A DNA stretch of 64,000 bases from Blasia pusilla (Eukaryota > Marchantiophyta > Marchantiopsida > Blasiales): positions 19,406,001-19,470,000 of the forward strand of contig CM114271.1 in NCBI GenBank assembly GCA_050084515.1, in the 5' to 3' direction. How positions within the stretch are numbered: position 1 is the stretch's first letter; each line of letters begins with the position of its first letter. Positions 33,401 through 45,051 of the stretch are shown piece by piece. The notes below the pieces were generated by a model. That model ran no database searches and was not told the DNA's origin. It saw nothing but the letters and a program-made list of their open reading frames with translations. Both the position numbers and the translations under genes were made by a program.

Positions 33401-33630
33401 AATCCAAATTTATGTTATTTTTTCCTCCAAGTCATCTTATACTTCTTGCTCCAAGATACCAATAAGAAAAATCTTCCTTTTTCCATCTTCCATATCCATG
33501 ATTTCATTTTTGAAAAAACAATCCTTTCAAATGAATTCCACAAACATTTGGCAAAACATCCTTTTCCACACTTAAAATATGAATGGTACGGTATATTTTT
33601 TTGAGTGAGAATAACTAGTGCGCCTTGATA
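30401..33630. other. AT-rich stretch, nothing recognised
   Basis: No conserved frame was found. A degenerate recurring phrase (CTAACACGG and variants) occurs many times between about 31,430 and 31,670. A GA microsatellite lies near 32,660-32,674. A short hairpin (CCGAAGTTATT with AATAACTTCCGG) lies near 30,703-30,734. Confidence 0.4.
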
Positions 33631-33636
33631 ATAAGG

Positions 33637-35800
33637 CTAGATATGTGTGGAGTAAGGTATCGAGAGGCTGTGGGTGACATGTTGACCTTTCTTCATAAAT
33701 TTCGTGCACAAATCATCCTTTAGGAGGTTGCTTGGAACCTTCTTGGAGATTTCTTGATAAGTTAGTGATACAATTTTATGAGTTGGGGCTAAATTGTGCA
33801 TTCCCAACTTTGCACTATGGCCTAATGATATAGAGATTGACTTATAAAGCATCATACCATATCTTAAAAGCATATGAGAAGCATACGACTATTAACGTGG
33901 AAATAAGCACATGCTCTCATTAACCCTGATAACTCAATGCCAAAAAAGTATGTTAGTTCTTATAAATCCTTCGTATTAAATTTTGCAAGTAATTTTAGCT
34001 TGCCTTTTTATGGCATATCCTTGATTCCTCATTACCTCTAGTAATTAAGATGTTACAAAAAAAACAATTATCAATATATAACCTCGTTCTCTCAAAAAAT
34101 ATAGTTAAGAATCTGAGTTAAAAACTCTTAAGCCAAGATTTTGCAAGGTGCATGTAATTTTTCCATACCAAGTCCTTGGAATTTGCGTAAAACTCTCTGT
34201 AACTTGCATATGTAGAACGAAAACTCTGAATCTTGATATCTAGATGGTTTAATTATGTACAACTCTTCGTGTATATCGTCCTTCGATAAAATATTCATGA
34301 CATCCACTTTGTACTTATTGCATCTACAACTACTATTTTTTAGTCGTCATCTTTATAACAAAGCTAAATGTCTCTTTGTAGTCGATATCATATTATTGTA
34401 CATAGCCTTAACTAATAAGTTGGTTTTGTATTTGTTCACAATTCTATCTTGATTGGGCTTGATCTTATAAATCCATATGCAACTAATAGCTTTTTTACCA
34501 AAAGGATATATCAACAAGCTGTTAAGTCCCTTGGCATGGTAATATAAGAAGCTCTTCTTTCATAGCTTCAATCCATTTGACCTTAGATACAACTTCTTCA
34601 AAAGAACTTGGTTCTTGTTCTTGAAGAGAAGTCACAATATATGCGGGATATATTCCAAGATATCTATGATTTATAATTAAATGAACAAGATATATGAATC
34701 TACTTGATCTATTAGGTTTTTGTTAAAAAATAGACATCTTTAACATTTGACTTGAGCTTTGACTAATATCATCAGATTGAATACGCAATCCTCCCAACCA
34801 TGGATTGATAAATTTATTTGAAGAGTCTAAGACATCTTCTAATCTTGCACTAGAACTTGGGAGATTTCTTGGAAAAGTCTATTGATTTGTAGTAATATGC
34901 TCCGCCTTAACAAACATATCGAGAGGCAAAAGATGTTCGGATGAAGCATGTTATGACTTCAACTCATAAAAACAAAAGATCATGACTAATAATAAGCTAT
35001 ATAGATGATGAAATAAAGTACTTTTATCTTTTGGTTTTATCAACAAAGCCAATGAAGATACGTCTCTAAGATTGGGATTCGACTTTTCAAGTCTTAATTT
35101 CAATAGAAATGTAAGCAAAACAAAAATAACCAAAGACTTTCAAACATGAGAAGTAAGGGTTTACTACCAACCAAGACTTCAAATGGAGTCTTGTCATGAA
35201 TTCTTGCTATGTAAGTTTTATTGATTAGAAAGATTACACAAATTAAAAAATTTATTCAATACATGATGGGCATGTTCTTCTTATAGATCAAAGCGTGGGT
35301 CTTCTTCCAATGTTTCCATTCTTGTGTTTAACCATCCCATTTTGTGGTGGGGTGTAATGACTTATGAATAACTTAGGATGTCATTGTGATAAGAGAGAAG
35401 AATATCTCTCATCAAAATTTGTTGAGAGATACTTTTCTTCCTGTGTATATAGTAATTTAAGAATGTGTTTCTCACTCTACTTCTATATAAAAAATTGGAA
35501 TTTTTGGAATACCAAAAATAATTCTAACTCATATTTTAAATAATATACCCAAATCTATCTCGAGAGTCATTAATAAATTAAATGAAGTATCGATAATTAC
35601 TAAGACTATATTGTGATGTTGTCCACTGATAATTTTGAATCAACTCTAATATTTTGGATGCTCTTCTTCTTTGCTTTATAAATGGGAATCTAGCATATTT
35701 TCCAAACTAACTTGTTCTGGTTTATGATAGAATAAATTTGGGTATATGGGATGGTTTATGGATCTTGATATCTAGGTTTTAGATGATGAAAAAAATTGCA
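33637..35800 (-). pseudogene. Decayed Ty1/copia polyprotein (integrase to reverse transcriptase)
   Basis: Read on the - strand across all three frames. Integrase entry: R-R-R-A-S-K-I-L-E-L-I-Q near 35,690. Core fragments: R-Y-F-I, F-I-N-D-S, P-P-Q-N-G-M-V-K-H-K-N-G-N (equivalent to P-Q-Q-N-G-V-A-E-R-K-N) near 35,330. Then D-K-T-P-F-E-V and V-F-G-Y-F-C-F, followed by the reverse transcriptase start E-A-M-K-E-E-L near 34,575, a K-A-I-S-C-I-W-I-Y-K-I-K block with K-Y-K-T-N-L-L-V-K-A near 34,440-34,490, and D-L-x-E-L-T-Y-F-F-G-I-E near 33,960. Stops occur every few tens of codons, so the copy is long dead. Confidence 0.75.
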
Positions 35801-36279
35801 ATTTTTGAAGGTTCATATACCCAAATTTCTTCTATCACACATTAAGATATGTGACTTATTTGCTAGTTTGATTTTATCTTGTTCTTTGAATCTATGATAT
35901 AGAAACATGCAGTATGAACATTATGCTAGATCTAGTTCCTTTGAGTATCATAGTCTAGTGATCCATCATTTCAATGAAATAACCATTAGGGGTAAAAAAT
36001 TATGTGATATCCCATTGTATTATGTGAATAATAGAATATGAGGGTTATTCACTCAATCTTTTGATTAACAAGGATATTTTTTTAACGATCATCCGTGAAG
36101 TAAGAAGAAGGCATAAATGGGAGGGACATAGAGAGAATTTCAAAAAACATATATTTGGTTTCATCTTGTTGCATTGGAACTTTAGGCATAAGCATAATAC
36201 AATGTTGTGTATCATATAATATAATCACTATTGCAATAACTTTTACATGCTCCAGATTCAAGGTTGCACGGAAACGGAC

Positions 36280-36912
36280 AAATCCGGACATGACCACGGA
36301 CATGGAAGACCAGACACGTGGAGCATCAAATCACATGACCTCACAAGCTAAATGGTTTAGTGAAAGATCTTGCAATTGTGCTCACAGGAGATGACACTCA
36401 ACATCATATCACGCATATCGGTAAAGTTCCAATAGCATCATATGGTTTTTGTGCTCTTGGAAATGTTCTCTATGTTCCTACCATTGCAAAAAACTTAATC
36501 TCTGTATGAGAGATAGTAGAACAAGGTTATCAAGTGAAGTTTAACACAAATGGTTGTTTCATTGAAACAATAGATGATTAGACTACGTTAGCCAAAGGAA
36601 CTAGATCAGGCCGAATATTTAAATTAGATGTTTCTATGCTAGAGAATCAAACAACAATAATGGTCAAACTGACCAACAAGTCACAAATCAAAATATGTGG
36701 CATAAGAGCATAAGATGTATGAATCTTCAAAGATTACAGTCTTTAATCATCTAATCTGTTTATAGGACTTCCTAAATTAGCAAGTCGTGCTACGTTAGAG
36801 ATAGGTCATGGTTGCTAATTTGGAAAACAAGCTAGATTTGTTTTTCCAAACCAAGGTAGAAGAGCATCCAACTACCATTCTGACCGAAGTAGTCCATCAA
36901 ACTGGCACCCAG
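36280..36912 (+). pseudogene. Ty1/copia fragment (protease end to GAG-pre-integrase)
   Basis: The + strand reads L-T-G-D-D-T-Q-H-H-I-T-H-I-G-K-V, G-N-V-L-Y-V-P-T-I-A-K-N-L-I-S-V, G-Y-Q-V-K-F, L-A-K-G-T-R-S-G-R-I-F-K-L-D, and then M-W-H-K-S and G-L-P-K-L, ending at F-G-K-Q-A-R-F-V-F-P with R-R-A-S. These are the standard blocks of the GAG-pre-integrase zinc region of copia elements. Stops interrupt it. It points away from the other copia remnant and overlaps it at the K-Q-x-R-F-x-F motif, so two separate insertions are likely. It stops at the GC-rich minisatellite. Confidence 0.75.
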
Positions 36913-37740
36913 AGTGACCGCGCGCGCTCTAATAGCGGGCCACCGGTGCGGGCTCTAATGAAGGGTGCGGGCCTCAGTCTCGACGTGGGCTGCAAGCGAG
37001 CACGACATGTGGGCTAATTTGCGGGCCCTAAAGTCCGTGTGCAAGCTTGTTGCGAGCCTTGGAGCTTGCACGCATACTAGGATGCGGGCCCTGAAGCCCG
37101 CGTATGGGCTGCTTGCGGGCCGCCGAGCCTGCGTACGGGCTAGATCATGGGCCCTCAAGCCCGCGTACGGGCTTGTTCCAGGCCCTAGAGCTCGGATGTG
37201 GGCCCTGAAGCCCACATCCAGGCTAATTACGAGCTAGGTCGCGAGCTGGTTGGGGGCCCTAGGGTTGGGCCATGAAGCCCACATCCAGTTTGATTACAGG
37301 CCTCCGAGCTTGCAAGCGGCCTACGGTGTGGGCCCTTGAGCCCGCATGCGGTCTGCTTGCGGACCTAGCAGCACGTATACGGGCTGGGGTGCAGGCCCTA
37401 AAGCCATGCCTCCTTGTAGGCCTGGGAGCGCGCGCATGAGCTCGTTGCGGGCCTTGGAGCGTGCTTGCAGGCTAGGTTGTGGGTTGCTTGCAGGCTAGGG
37501 TAGGGGCTGGTTGCGGGCCCAAGAGCTTGCATGCGGACTATATCATGAGCTTGATGCGGGCTAGGGTGCGGGCTGCTTGCGGGCCTGAGAGCATGCATAC
37601 GGACTACTGCGCAGGCTCGCATGCAGGCCATCAAGCCCGTGCGGACTCTAAGGCCCGTAGTGCAGGTTTTGCGCGGGCTCGCAGGCCTTGCAACCCGCAT
37701 GCGGGCTAGGGGTTGTGGGCGGGCCCTGTGATTTGAGTGA
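36913..37740 (+). repeat. GC-rich minisatellite of about 31-bp units
   Basis: About 800 bp are built from variants of GGGCC(C)T-x-AAG-CCCGCGTA-x-GGGCT-x-GTTGC. Clear units start at about 37,085, 37,116 and 37,148, giving a period of 31-32 bp. The unit contains short palindromes (GGGCCC; AAGCCCGC with GCGGGCTT). Open frames on both strands with repeated R-A/C-G-L or R-P-A-x-S-P-Y strings are by-products of the repeat. The GC content contrasts sharply with the AT-rich flanks. Confidence 0.85.
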
Positions 37741-38339
37741 GGTATTAAATAAATTCTGTGGTGGAGAAAGGAATGAAAATATTAAAATAGATTTGAATAG
37801 GGTGATTGTATTCCAAAATAGGTATGTTGGAAATTTAAACTAGGTCAAGAAGTTAGATAGATCAAGAAGGAATCTAATAGGAGAATAAAAATAGGTTTAT
37901 TAAAGAAAATTAATGGAGATGGTTTAGTAATCAATTGGAAGTGGAGGTAGATGAATTGGGGAGTTAGAAGGGTTCATTCTCTTTCTTCTATCATCCCCTA
38001 TATAAACTTGCTCATTTTGTGTATATCCTCACAATCTCATTCCTCTCTCTCTCTCTCTCTCTCTAGATTTTTCTTTCTCCATAGATAGTTGAACTTGATA
38101 AGTGAGAATATGTTTTGCCACTAACCCTGATACTAAAGCTATCTCGCTTATCTAGATTAGCATATTGATCTTTCTTTTTCATAGTGAGTGTTCCAAGTTT
38201 TGTTATTGGAGCATTCACGGATAATATTTGGTGTAATTTGCATACATTTTATTGATTGATATATACTAATATTGACATAGTAAATTGTTGCAAATTTTCT
38301 AAATATTGTTGGGTGGGATTAGTGAGTGCGTGTAGTCAT
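37741..38339. other. AT-rich spacer with CT microsatellite
   Basis: No gene is seen. A CT run occupies about 38,042-38,066. The stretch may be the 5' part of the hAT element that follows. Confidence 0.4.
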
Positions 38340-39945
38340 GACCAAAGCTAGAAAACTCCAACAGATTGTGAAGGAACATTGGGAAGAAGTACAAATGGAA
38401 GGTAGAACATCAAACAGATGGCAGTGCAAGTTCGTATTTATGATAACCTATCATAGCACACGGATGGTGGAGCATTTTACATGAGAGAGCCCAAAGAAAA
38501 ATGATGGGAATAAGGATACCCATCATGCCAAATTATGTGTGAAGATCCCTCCCAACGTGCAACGGGATCTCCAAAACATGGTACTAGTGGAAAATGGACA
38601 AAGAAGGGAAGCGAGACCTTTGAATGAAATGGAAGAGACGACTCCATTACAAAAAGGTTCGTAAAAAATAGGAAATAGTGTTTATGTTGTACAAAATGTT
38701 GATGGGATTGCGGACGTGCCACCGAGTGACATTCTTGAGGAGTACAAAGGAGTTGTTGGGCCCATTCGAGGGAGTAGTAGTTATGAGAAGAAGCAAGCTT
38801 ATCTGAGGGATTCTTTCAACATAAAAGGAATAGAAGTTAAAAATGACATGTGGGCAAAATGTTTCTACGAATGTGGAATACCATTCAACGTAGAACGAAA
38901 AGATGCTTTCAAAGAAGTAGTGTTGGCAACAATAAAGGTGAAGGGTTACTCAGGTCCTAGTTACAGTTTGTTGCGCACCACCCTACTTGAGAAACATATG
39001 GGGAAGGTGAAGGAAAAAATGGATGGCATATTGGATAATTTGCGTTTGGGGGCCACGATCATAACGAATTCTTGGACTAATGTGAGGAGTCTTTATTGAA
39101 CATAATGGTCTCTTGTCCATAAGGTGAGGTCATGATTGAGTCGATAGACACCAAAGGGGAATCCCAAACGGCGGAATGGTTGGCAGGTCACATAGAGAGG
39201 ACTATCATGCGCATCGGTCCAGAAAATGTGGTACAACTTGTGAGAGACAATGCTAGCAATGAGTGAGCAATAGGGAAACTTATCGTAACAAAGTTCCCTC
39301 ATATTGTTTGGGATGGATGCGTATCACATTCTCGTGATCTAGTCTGCGAAGAGTGGGGTAAATGGCCTTGGATGGATAGAATTTTTGCACAAGCTCATGA
39401 GATGGTAGTATTTGAGAAGACTAGAACTTGGGTGATGGCCAAATTCATGGAAACCAATCCAATGAAGAGACGATTATTGCTTCCTGTAAATACACGTTTT
39501 GCGACAAATTTTATCATGTTGGGATGCGTCTTAAAATTGAGGCAGGATTTATACGCCATGGTTACCACCAATGCCTTTAGGGAGTATTTCAATGGCAAGG
39601 ATGCGAGGCAAAGGGAGAAGGCATGAGAGATTGAGACTATGGTGGCCAATCACGATTTTTGGATGAAGGGTGAGAAGTTGTTTGATGCGTCTCAACCAAC
39701 TATTATTCTGTTGAGAGAGTGTGATGGTCATAAAGCAATGATTGGGCTTATTTATCGTCGTATTTTTGAGATAATGGAAGAGACTCGTTCTTTTCCTATA
39801 ACTCCATGGGCGGTGTGGATGGAAGGCATCGCGGGTTATTTTGTCACAATATCTAGAGCTATAGAGATGGTTGATGTTATTTCTAGCGGTGGGCACTTGT
39901 CCACAACAAGTTACATGCAATAGGCTACATTCTCGCCCCTTACAA
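38340..39945 (+). pseudogene. hAT-superfamily transposase remnant
   Basis: The start resembles a BED zinc finger with lost ligands (N-R-W-Q-C-K-F, then R-M-V-E-H-F near 38,400-38,480). A DUF659-like block follows: F-Y-E-C-G-I-P-F-N-V, G-Y-S-G-P-S-Y-S-L-L-R-T-T-L-L (38,716-39,099), I-I-T-N-S-W-T-N-V, then after a shift I-G-P-E-N-V-V-Q-L-V-R-D-N-A-S-N (about 39,210-39,260). Later frames carry the W-x-x-L and dimerisation-type region. The last readable residues, L-H-A-I-G-Y-I-L-A-P-Y-N-Y-H (39,908-39,948), match the hAT C-terminal motif, at which point copy C begins. Several stops and at least three frameshifts are present. Confidence 0.8.
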
Positions 39946-40461
39946 TTATCACGTCTTTTAGGATAGATCGGTAAGATCTAGTAGAACGCCTTTGCGAGTA
40001 GTGGAGGACAGACTCAAGAGGTTGAGGATGACCTACTGAGGCCCCGGGAAACATGAGAGAGCAGGTTTTCCCTTCGTTTCGGCTCATTTGGAGCCATATT
40101 GAGGAACTTACTATTTTAGGTAAGTACCATTTTGAGTATATGGTCAACTTTATATTTTTGGAAAGTGGCCTTTGACCTCCTACATCAGGTCAAGAGCCAA
40201 GGAAGTGACTTGGGAGCATAGGTTATCATGGAGAGAGCTTGGGAGAGGGAAGGGGTATACCTCAAGGAGAGAGAGCTTGAGAGCTCATTCTCTCTTTGCT
40301 GAACCTTTTGACATGGGGCGGCAGAGTTATGGTCCCTTGCCTTGTGAGTGTAACCCAAGCCTCTCATTAGGAGAGTAGGTTTGATTTGACATTGAGAGAG
40401 ATATGTGAGAGTGCACACATGTGAGAACTATGGTGTTATGAGAGAGATCCGATCTTATTTT
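39946..40461 (+). repeat. Copy C 5' module R
   Basis: It aligns end to end with copy B module R: CACGTCTTTTAGGATAGATCGG at the start, the AGTACCATTTTGAGTATATGGTC block, and GATCTTATTTTA at the end. It is followed by CAAAGAGAGAATGAG as in copy B. No module A is present upstream or downstream, confirming the asymmetric termini of this family. Confidence 0.9.
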
Positions 40462-42417
40462 ACAAAGAGAGAATGAGTGAGTGAGAGAGCTTCATGGGGG
40501 AGCTCGCTAGTTGCTTGATGTTTGGCGCAAGTTTGGGGACCGTGTTCCCCGCCTCATGGCTCATGGGAGTGCTAACCAGAGCAAGCGCCGTGCAAGTTTG
40601 TTGTTTTGCTTTGCTGATGTTTTGTACGGGAGAATGGCACACGGAAGCGCTACCCAATTTTTGATAGAAATTGAGTGTGAGGGCGGATTTCTCCATGCTG
40701 GTGCTCTTGGAAGCACCATGTAGCTTGTTGATTTGTGTTCTCATAGATTTTATATTTTCTTTGGGAGAAATCAACGTTGAAGCGCTCCCAAATTTTATGT
40801 AGGAGAAAGAGACATTGGGCTTTACGACAATCCTTGTCAGTTTTTACAATAATGTCCGATTCAAAATATTTTTTGACGTTGTTGTAGAAATTGAGTGTGA
40901 GGGCGGATTGCTCCATGCTGGTGCTCTTGGAAGCACCATGTAGCTTGATGATTTGTGTTCTCATAGGTTTTACATTTTCTTTGGGAGAAATCAACGTTGA
41001 AGCGCTGCCAAATTTTATGTAGGAGAAAGAGATATTGGGCTTTACGACAATCCTTGTCAATTTTTATAGTAATGTCCGATTCAAAATATTTTTTGACGTT
41101 GTTGTAGATGGTAAAGTTGTGCATGTTTTGCAATAGACAATGTGCAATTTGGAGTTGCGAGCAAAACGTTATGATCAATCTTGCAAAATTTCCATTGGTA
41201 GGAAATTTGTAGGGTTAAATTGATCAAACCCTAAACTAGCCGCCGCGTCGGCGGCGGCCGTCGCCGTCATAGTCACTGTCAATGGTCAATCATCACTGTT
41301 AATGGTCCACCATCCACCATCCACCGTCGGCCTCCGCCGCTGCCGCCTAGGGTTGCTCAGAGCCGCGTTTGACGGTTGTCCACCCTTGGTTGCCATTTTC
41401 GCCATTACGGAGTGGAGGGTCCTCCACAACGACTGTTGATTCTATGACTTGTGCCACCACCACATACTTTTTTTTGTCCGCCATTGTAATCATAGTTTCG
41501 TCATCAACTTGTGATGGTAGGTGATCTCGGGGGTTATGGTGTTTGAGTTTTCATTCCATGCTGCTATGTTGTGATTGGTAGCCGCTCAACGACGATCGAG
41601 TACCGTACCGTGACGCCCGTAGCTGCAACGCGCCACCGATTGCCATACCATGCTGCTCATGGCCGCACCCCACCATCTCAATCATGGAGCTGCTTCTTCA
41701 CTAAGAAGAAGAGCGTGTGAGTTTTTGATTGAGGAGGGTATGCCGCCGAGTGCCGCATTGGACTGCTGGACTTGCACCGCATATCAAGGAGGTTTGAGCA
41801 ACGTCAGTACGAGAGGAATACGACTTGCTGATTGGAGGAGTTTTCTTCATGACTAAGTTGGGGTCGAGATTTGTAGTTGCCGAGGAGCGACATCGACATT
41901 ATTGGTAGGTTACCCATTTTGGTCTCTTACCCTACACGTGTGAGGAATTTTTGAGTATTGGGAAGTTATTTGGGATATTGGGTTCCGTGCTGATGTTGAG
42001 AGCATCAATGATGTATGGGTTTAGGGGACATTGACCTATGTGGGATGTCTAGAGTTGAGGATGGTTTGTCGATGAGATGATAGATCAGTTGATTTGCCGG
42101 ACCATGCCGCTTGTTGCCGCACAACACACATCTTAGAGAGAGAATGTAGATTGAGTGCCGTATGTTTAGTTTTAGTGATTGAGGGATTACTTGCAAGATT
42201 GAGAGTGATCGTGTGAGAGGGGCACGAGGGCCATCACGGCGTCCTTTTGGGATTTTGAGAGGCAAGGTAGTGGACCTGAGAGTAGCTCTCGAGGGTTTAC
42301 CTGAAGTGGTGCGAGGTTTGGAGGGTCTCCATGTGAGAGACCACCTCGATCTCCTTCTGTGTCAACTTCAGACAAGAAGAGCATGTAGAGGAGTGTGTTA
42401 GTGATCCACCGTACATA
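40462..42417 (+). other. Copy C leader with a 220-bp tandem duplication
   Basis: The leader aligns with that of copy B. A segment at about 40,668-40,887 is repeated at 40,888-41,107, with identical landmarks (AAATTGAGTGTGAGGGCGGAT, GGAAGCACCATGTAGCTTG, TGACGTTGTTGTAG) and few differences. Copy B has this unit once. The remainder is non-coding and GC-rich around 41,230-41,360. Confidence 0.85.
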
Positions 42418-43530
42418 TTGAGTGGTCCTACAAGTTGGGCATACGAGATGGACGACCGGGGTAGAGGACCGCGTAGGTTTTCGGGTTCTGTAGGTACTAT
42501 ACAGCTTCACGACTTCATTGCAGAGTTTAGGAGTTGGTATGACTCACAACGGGCTAGAAACTCTAGAGAGTCCAACCCGTTTACAACATGGAATGGTATA
42601 TTCCAGCATTTAGAGGGGGCTTCCATGGACGATTACCATGAGTTCTCTCAGAGATATGCCCAAGAGATTGAGGCATGGCGACTCTACTATGATCCACTCT
42701 ATGTGTCATGGATAGAGCCGTTCCCAGATGAGGAGGAGGAGTCAGGAGAGGCTTCTTCTTCTTCCACCATTGATGTTTTAGGAGGGATAACTCGCACTGG
42801 AGCAATTGCACCGTCCATTCGGGTTCTTCCGAGGTTCAACCTCGTGGCTGAGTTCTTTGCTAAGTTGAGGGCCAGCTACCAGGAGGTACGGCCGGAGAAG
42901 TTGCGGAGCATCCACGAATTCCAGAGGCGCCTTGGTGAGAGTTTATGTGAGGCTTACACTTTCTTGTGCCGGTTGATCAACGTCACTCACGGGATGACAA
43001 AGGCTCAGGCTATCCAATCCTGGTACCCGATATTGGAGCGGACCCTACGGACACGGATGCGAGAGGGGGACTTCTTATGAACATCTCCCCTACGTTGAGA
43101 GATGTTTTTAGGACCGCCAAGAACATTGAGCGCAACATGGTCGAGGAGAGCGTAGCCACCATGGGTTTTGGGCGAGAGCACTCACGATTGTGTGCACCAT
43201 CAATGCTGCAACCGCCTACAATTACTTGTTGGTCCTCCGAGATAGGTTGACTGTGGCACCACGAGCTCAGGGAGGATCCCGGGAGGTCGTGCCACAGAGA
43301 CCTGCGCCTTCATTTACGGCTCAACAGCAACCGCTTAAGATTACTTGTCGATCATGTAGTGGAGCCCATCATTAGCATGATTGCACTCGTTAGGGTCATG
43401 GACGTGTGCCTCAGGATGGCGGAGGAGATGGTGTTGCACTAGGAGGTTATCAGTGTGATTACTGTCAGAGATATGGTTATACACGCGCGAGGTGTTTTGT
43501 GTACACCTTGAGTTATGTCCGGACCGAGGG
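42418..43530 (+). pseudogene. Copy C gag
   Basis: A 220-codon frame (42,418-43,080, first ATG at about 42,448) carries M-D-D-R-G-R-G-P-R-R-F, the I-Q-L-H-D-F-I-A-E-F-R-S-W-Y block, Y-H-E-F-S-Q-R-Y-A-Q-E-I-E-A-W, an acidic D-E-E-E-E-S-G-E-A-S-S-S-S stretch, and L-R-S-I-H-E-F-Q-R-R-L-G-E-S-L. This is the arrangement of a retrotransposon capsid domain. After a frameshift near 43,075 the sequence continues with N-I-E-R-N-M-V-E-E-S and a CCHC knuckle (C-R-S-C-S-G-A-H-H, about 43,345-43,390). A second C-D-Y-C-Q-R-Y-G-Y-T-R-A-R-C knuckle, H changed to Y, follows near 43,455-43,500. Confidence 0.82.
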
Positions 43531-44379
43531 CCAGAGAGGGCACCAAAGCAAGTAGCCGGTCGGGTGGGCCTAAAGATCGTGCACCAGGTGGTCCTGTTGG
43601 GGGACGAGGAGCTGGAGTTTCCGGACACGTTGATGGAGCTGCCCATGGAGGAGGTAGAGTCCCACCACCTAGACGCGTCGAGGGAGATGCAAGGCGTGAG
43701 GTTGGGATGGCTCCTCAGATACAACAGCTACAAGAGCAGATTTCTGCTATGGCATTGAGGTTACTCGATGCCATATCCGTGGCATCGACATCATATGGAG
43801 CACCTACAGATATGGTTGGATGTGGGGAGTTGCCCAGATGGAGGCCGCCGTAGTATGACACGTGGAGCAGCCATAGAGTTGGATCCACAGCGAGGGGAAA
43901 GCCAGGAAACAGACCAGGCTTCCTTAGTCTTTCACATTGACCGAGGCGATGAGGACCCCATTGATGGGTCTTGATAAGAATTTCCGAAGAGTTGGTGATG
44001 TTATTGGTGTGCAGGAAAGGAGGACAATGGGAGAAACAAGTTGGACGACTCCCATTGGAGATGCTCAGGAGGAGCATGTGTTGAGTACGATGTTGGGGGC
44101 GGCCACGATGGTGTACCTTGCTCCGCTATTTTCTACTTCCAATGTTATGACATTGGGAGCTACGTCCGCCGAGTTGTTCCGGCTGGCCGCTATGGAATGT
44201 GAGCATGAAGTGGAGTTGGAGTTCCTACATCACGTTCAGAGATGATTGCAGAGGAGGTGATGGACCTGCCCTTGGAGCGGATGCTCAGGCCGTCCACGTC
44301 ACATTCATGGCTGGCTGCGGCTACTAGGATGGCGGAGATGCCGGCTAGACCCGCGATAGAGCATGCCATTGCTTCTCCT
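43531..44379 (+). pseudogene. Copy C linker between gag and protease
   Basis: This matches the P/G/R-rich and coiled segment of copy B. Conserved pieces are the R-P-E-R-G/A-P-K-Q stretch, V-P-P-P-R-R, the Q-I-S-A-M-A-L-R-L-L-D-A block, M-E-A-A-V-V, and A-A-T-M-V-Y-L/R-A-P-L-F-S. It is broken into several frames. It has no known enzymatic motif and probably is a spacer or matrix-like portion of the polyprotein. Confidence 0.6.
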
Positions 44380-45010
44380 CGTGTTGTGTTGCTGGATAAT
44401 TGGGAAGAGGTCTTCCAGTTGGTGAGTCGTGGAGGTAGAGCTTTTAGTTCGTATTGCGGCTTGTTGGATTCAATTGTGCAACCCTTGATATTGGGAAAAG
44501 CATCATTGAGAGGATTGGGCTTGACGAGAGCCGATGAGGAGCGTTGTCCATTTCAGATACAGACATCCTTGGATGGAGCAAGTACCACATAGTACATCAT
44601 CCGACAGGAGGTTGTGGTGAGGATTCGCCCAGGACATCCTACAGATGAGTCCGTGGTGCGAGCCAAGGCGATAATGACTGATGTAGAGTCCTACGACGTT
44701 TTGGTTGGTGGAGCAGTGTTATATGCGATGGGGTTTTCCCTGGATTATTGGGAGGAGTCAACGTCCTACAGACGAGGATGGCAGTCAAGTGATGGTTGCC
44801 TTAGCTCATTATCCGTTCAATTCACAGGTGTAGTGATCAAGCGATGGCTAGGAGAGATGGCGACATTAGTAGCATTTAGCAATGCCATCATTTGGCCTAG
44901 TGATTTGATTGAGGGACATGTCCATGCAAAGGATACTCCCGTTCCTGACATTTCTATGGAGAGGAGTGTCATGGTAGTCGCATCAGTCCGTGGAGGAGAG
45001 GTGTCGCTTT
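44380..45010 (+). pseudogene. Copy C aspartic protease and linker
   Basis: The frame 44,242-44,592 carries the protease start E-E-V-F-Q-L-V-S-R-G-G-R-A-F-S and G-L-L-D-S-I-V-Q-P-L-I-L-G-K-A. The active-site D-S-G-A of copy B has become D-S-I-V, so the enzyme is dead. The following frame (44,614-45,012) gives V-E-S-Y-D-V-L-V-G-G-A-V-L-Y, G-F-S-L-D-Y-W-E-E-S and L-S-V-Q-F. It ends shortly before the methyltransferase. Confidence 0.8.
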
Positions 45011-45051
45011 AGGACTCGACTGAGGAGCTTTGACGCTTAGCCACTGAGCAT

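Noticed and set aside
36955-37709. Alanine/arginine-rich open frames on both strands
   Set aside because: They are translations of the 31-bp minisatellite; open frames in several registers follow from the repeat.
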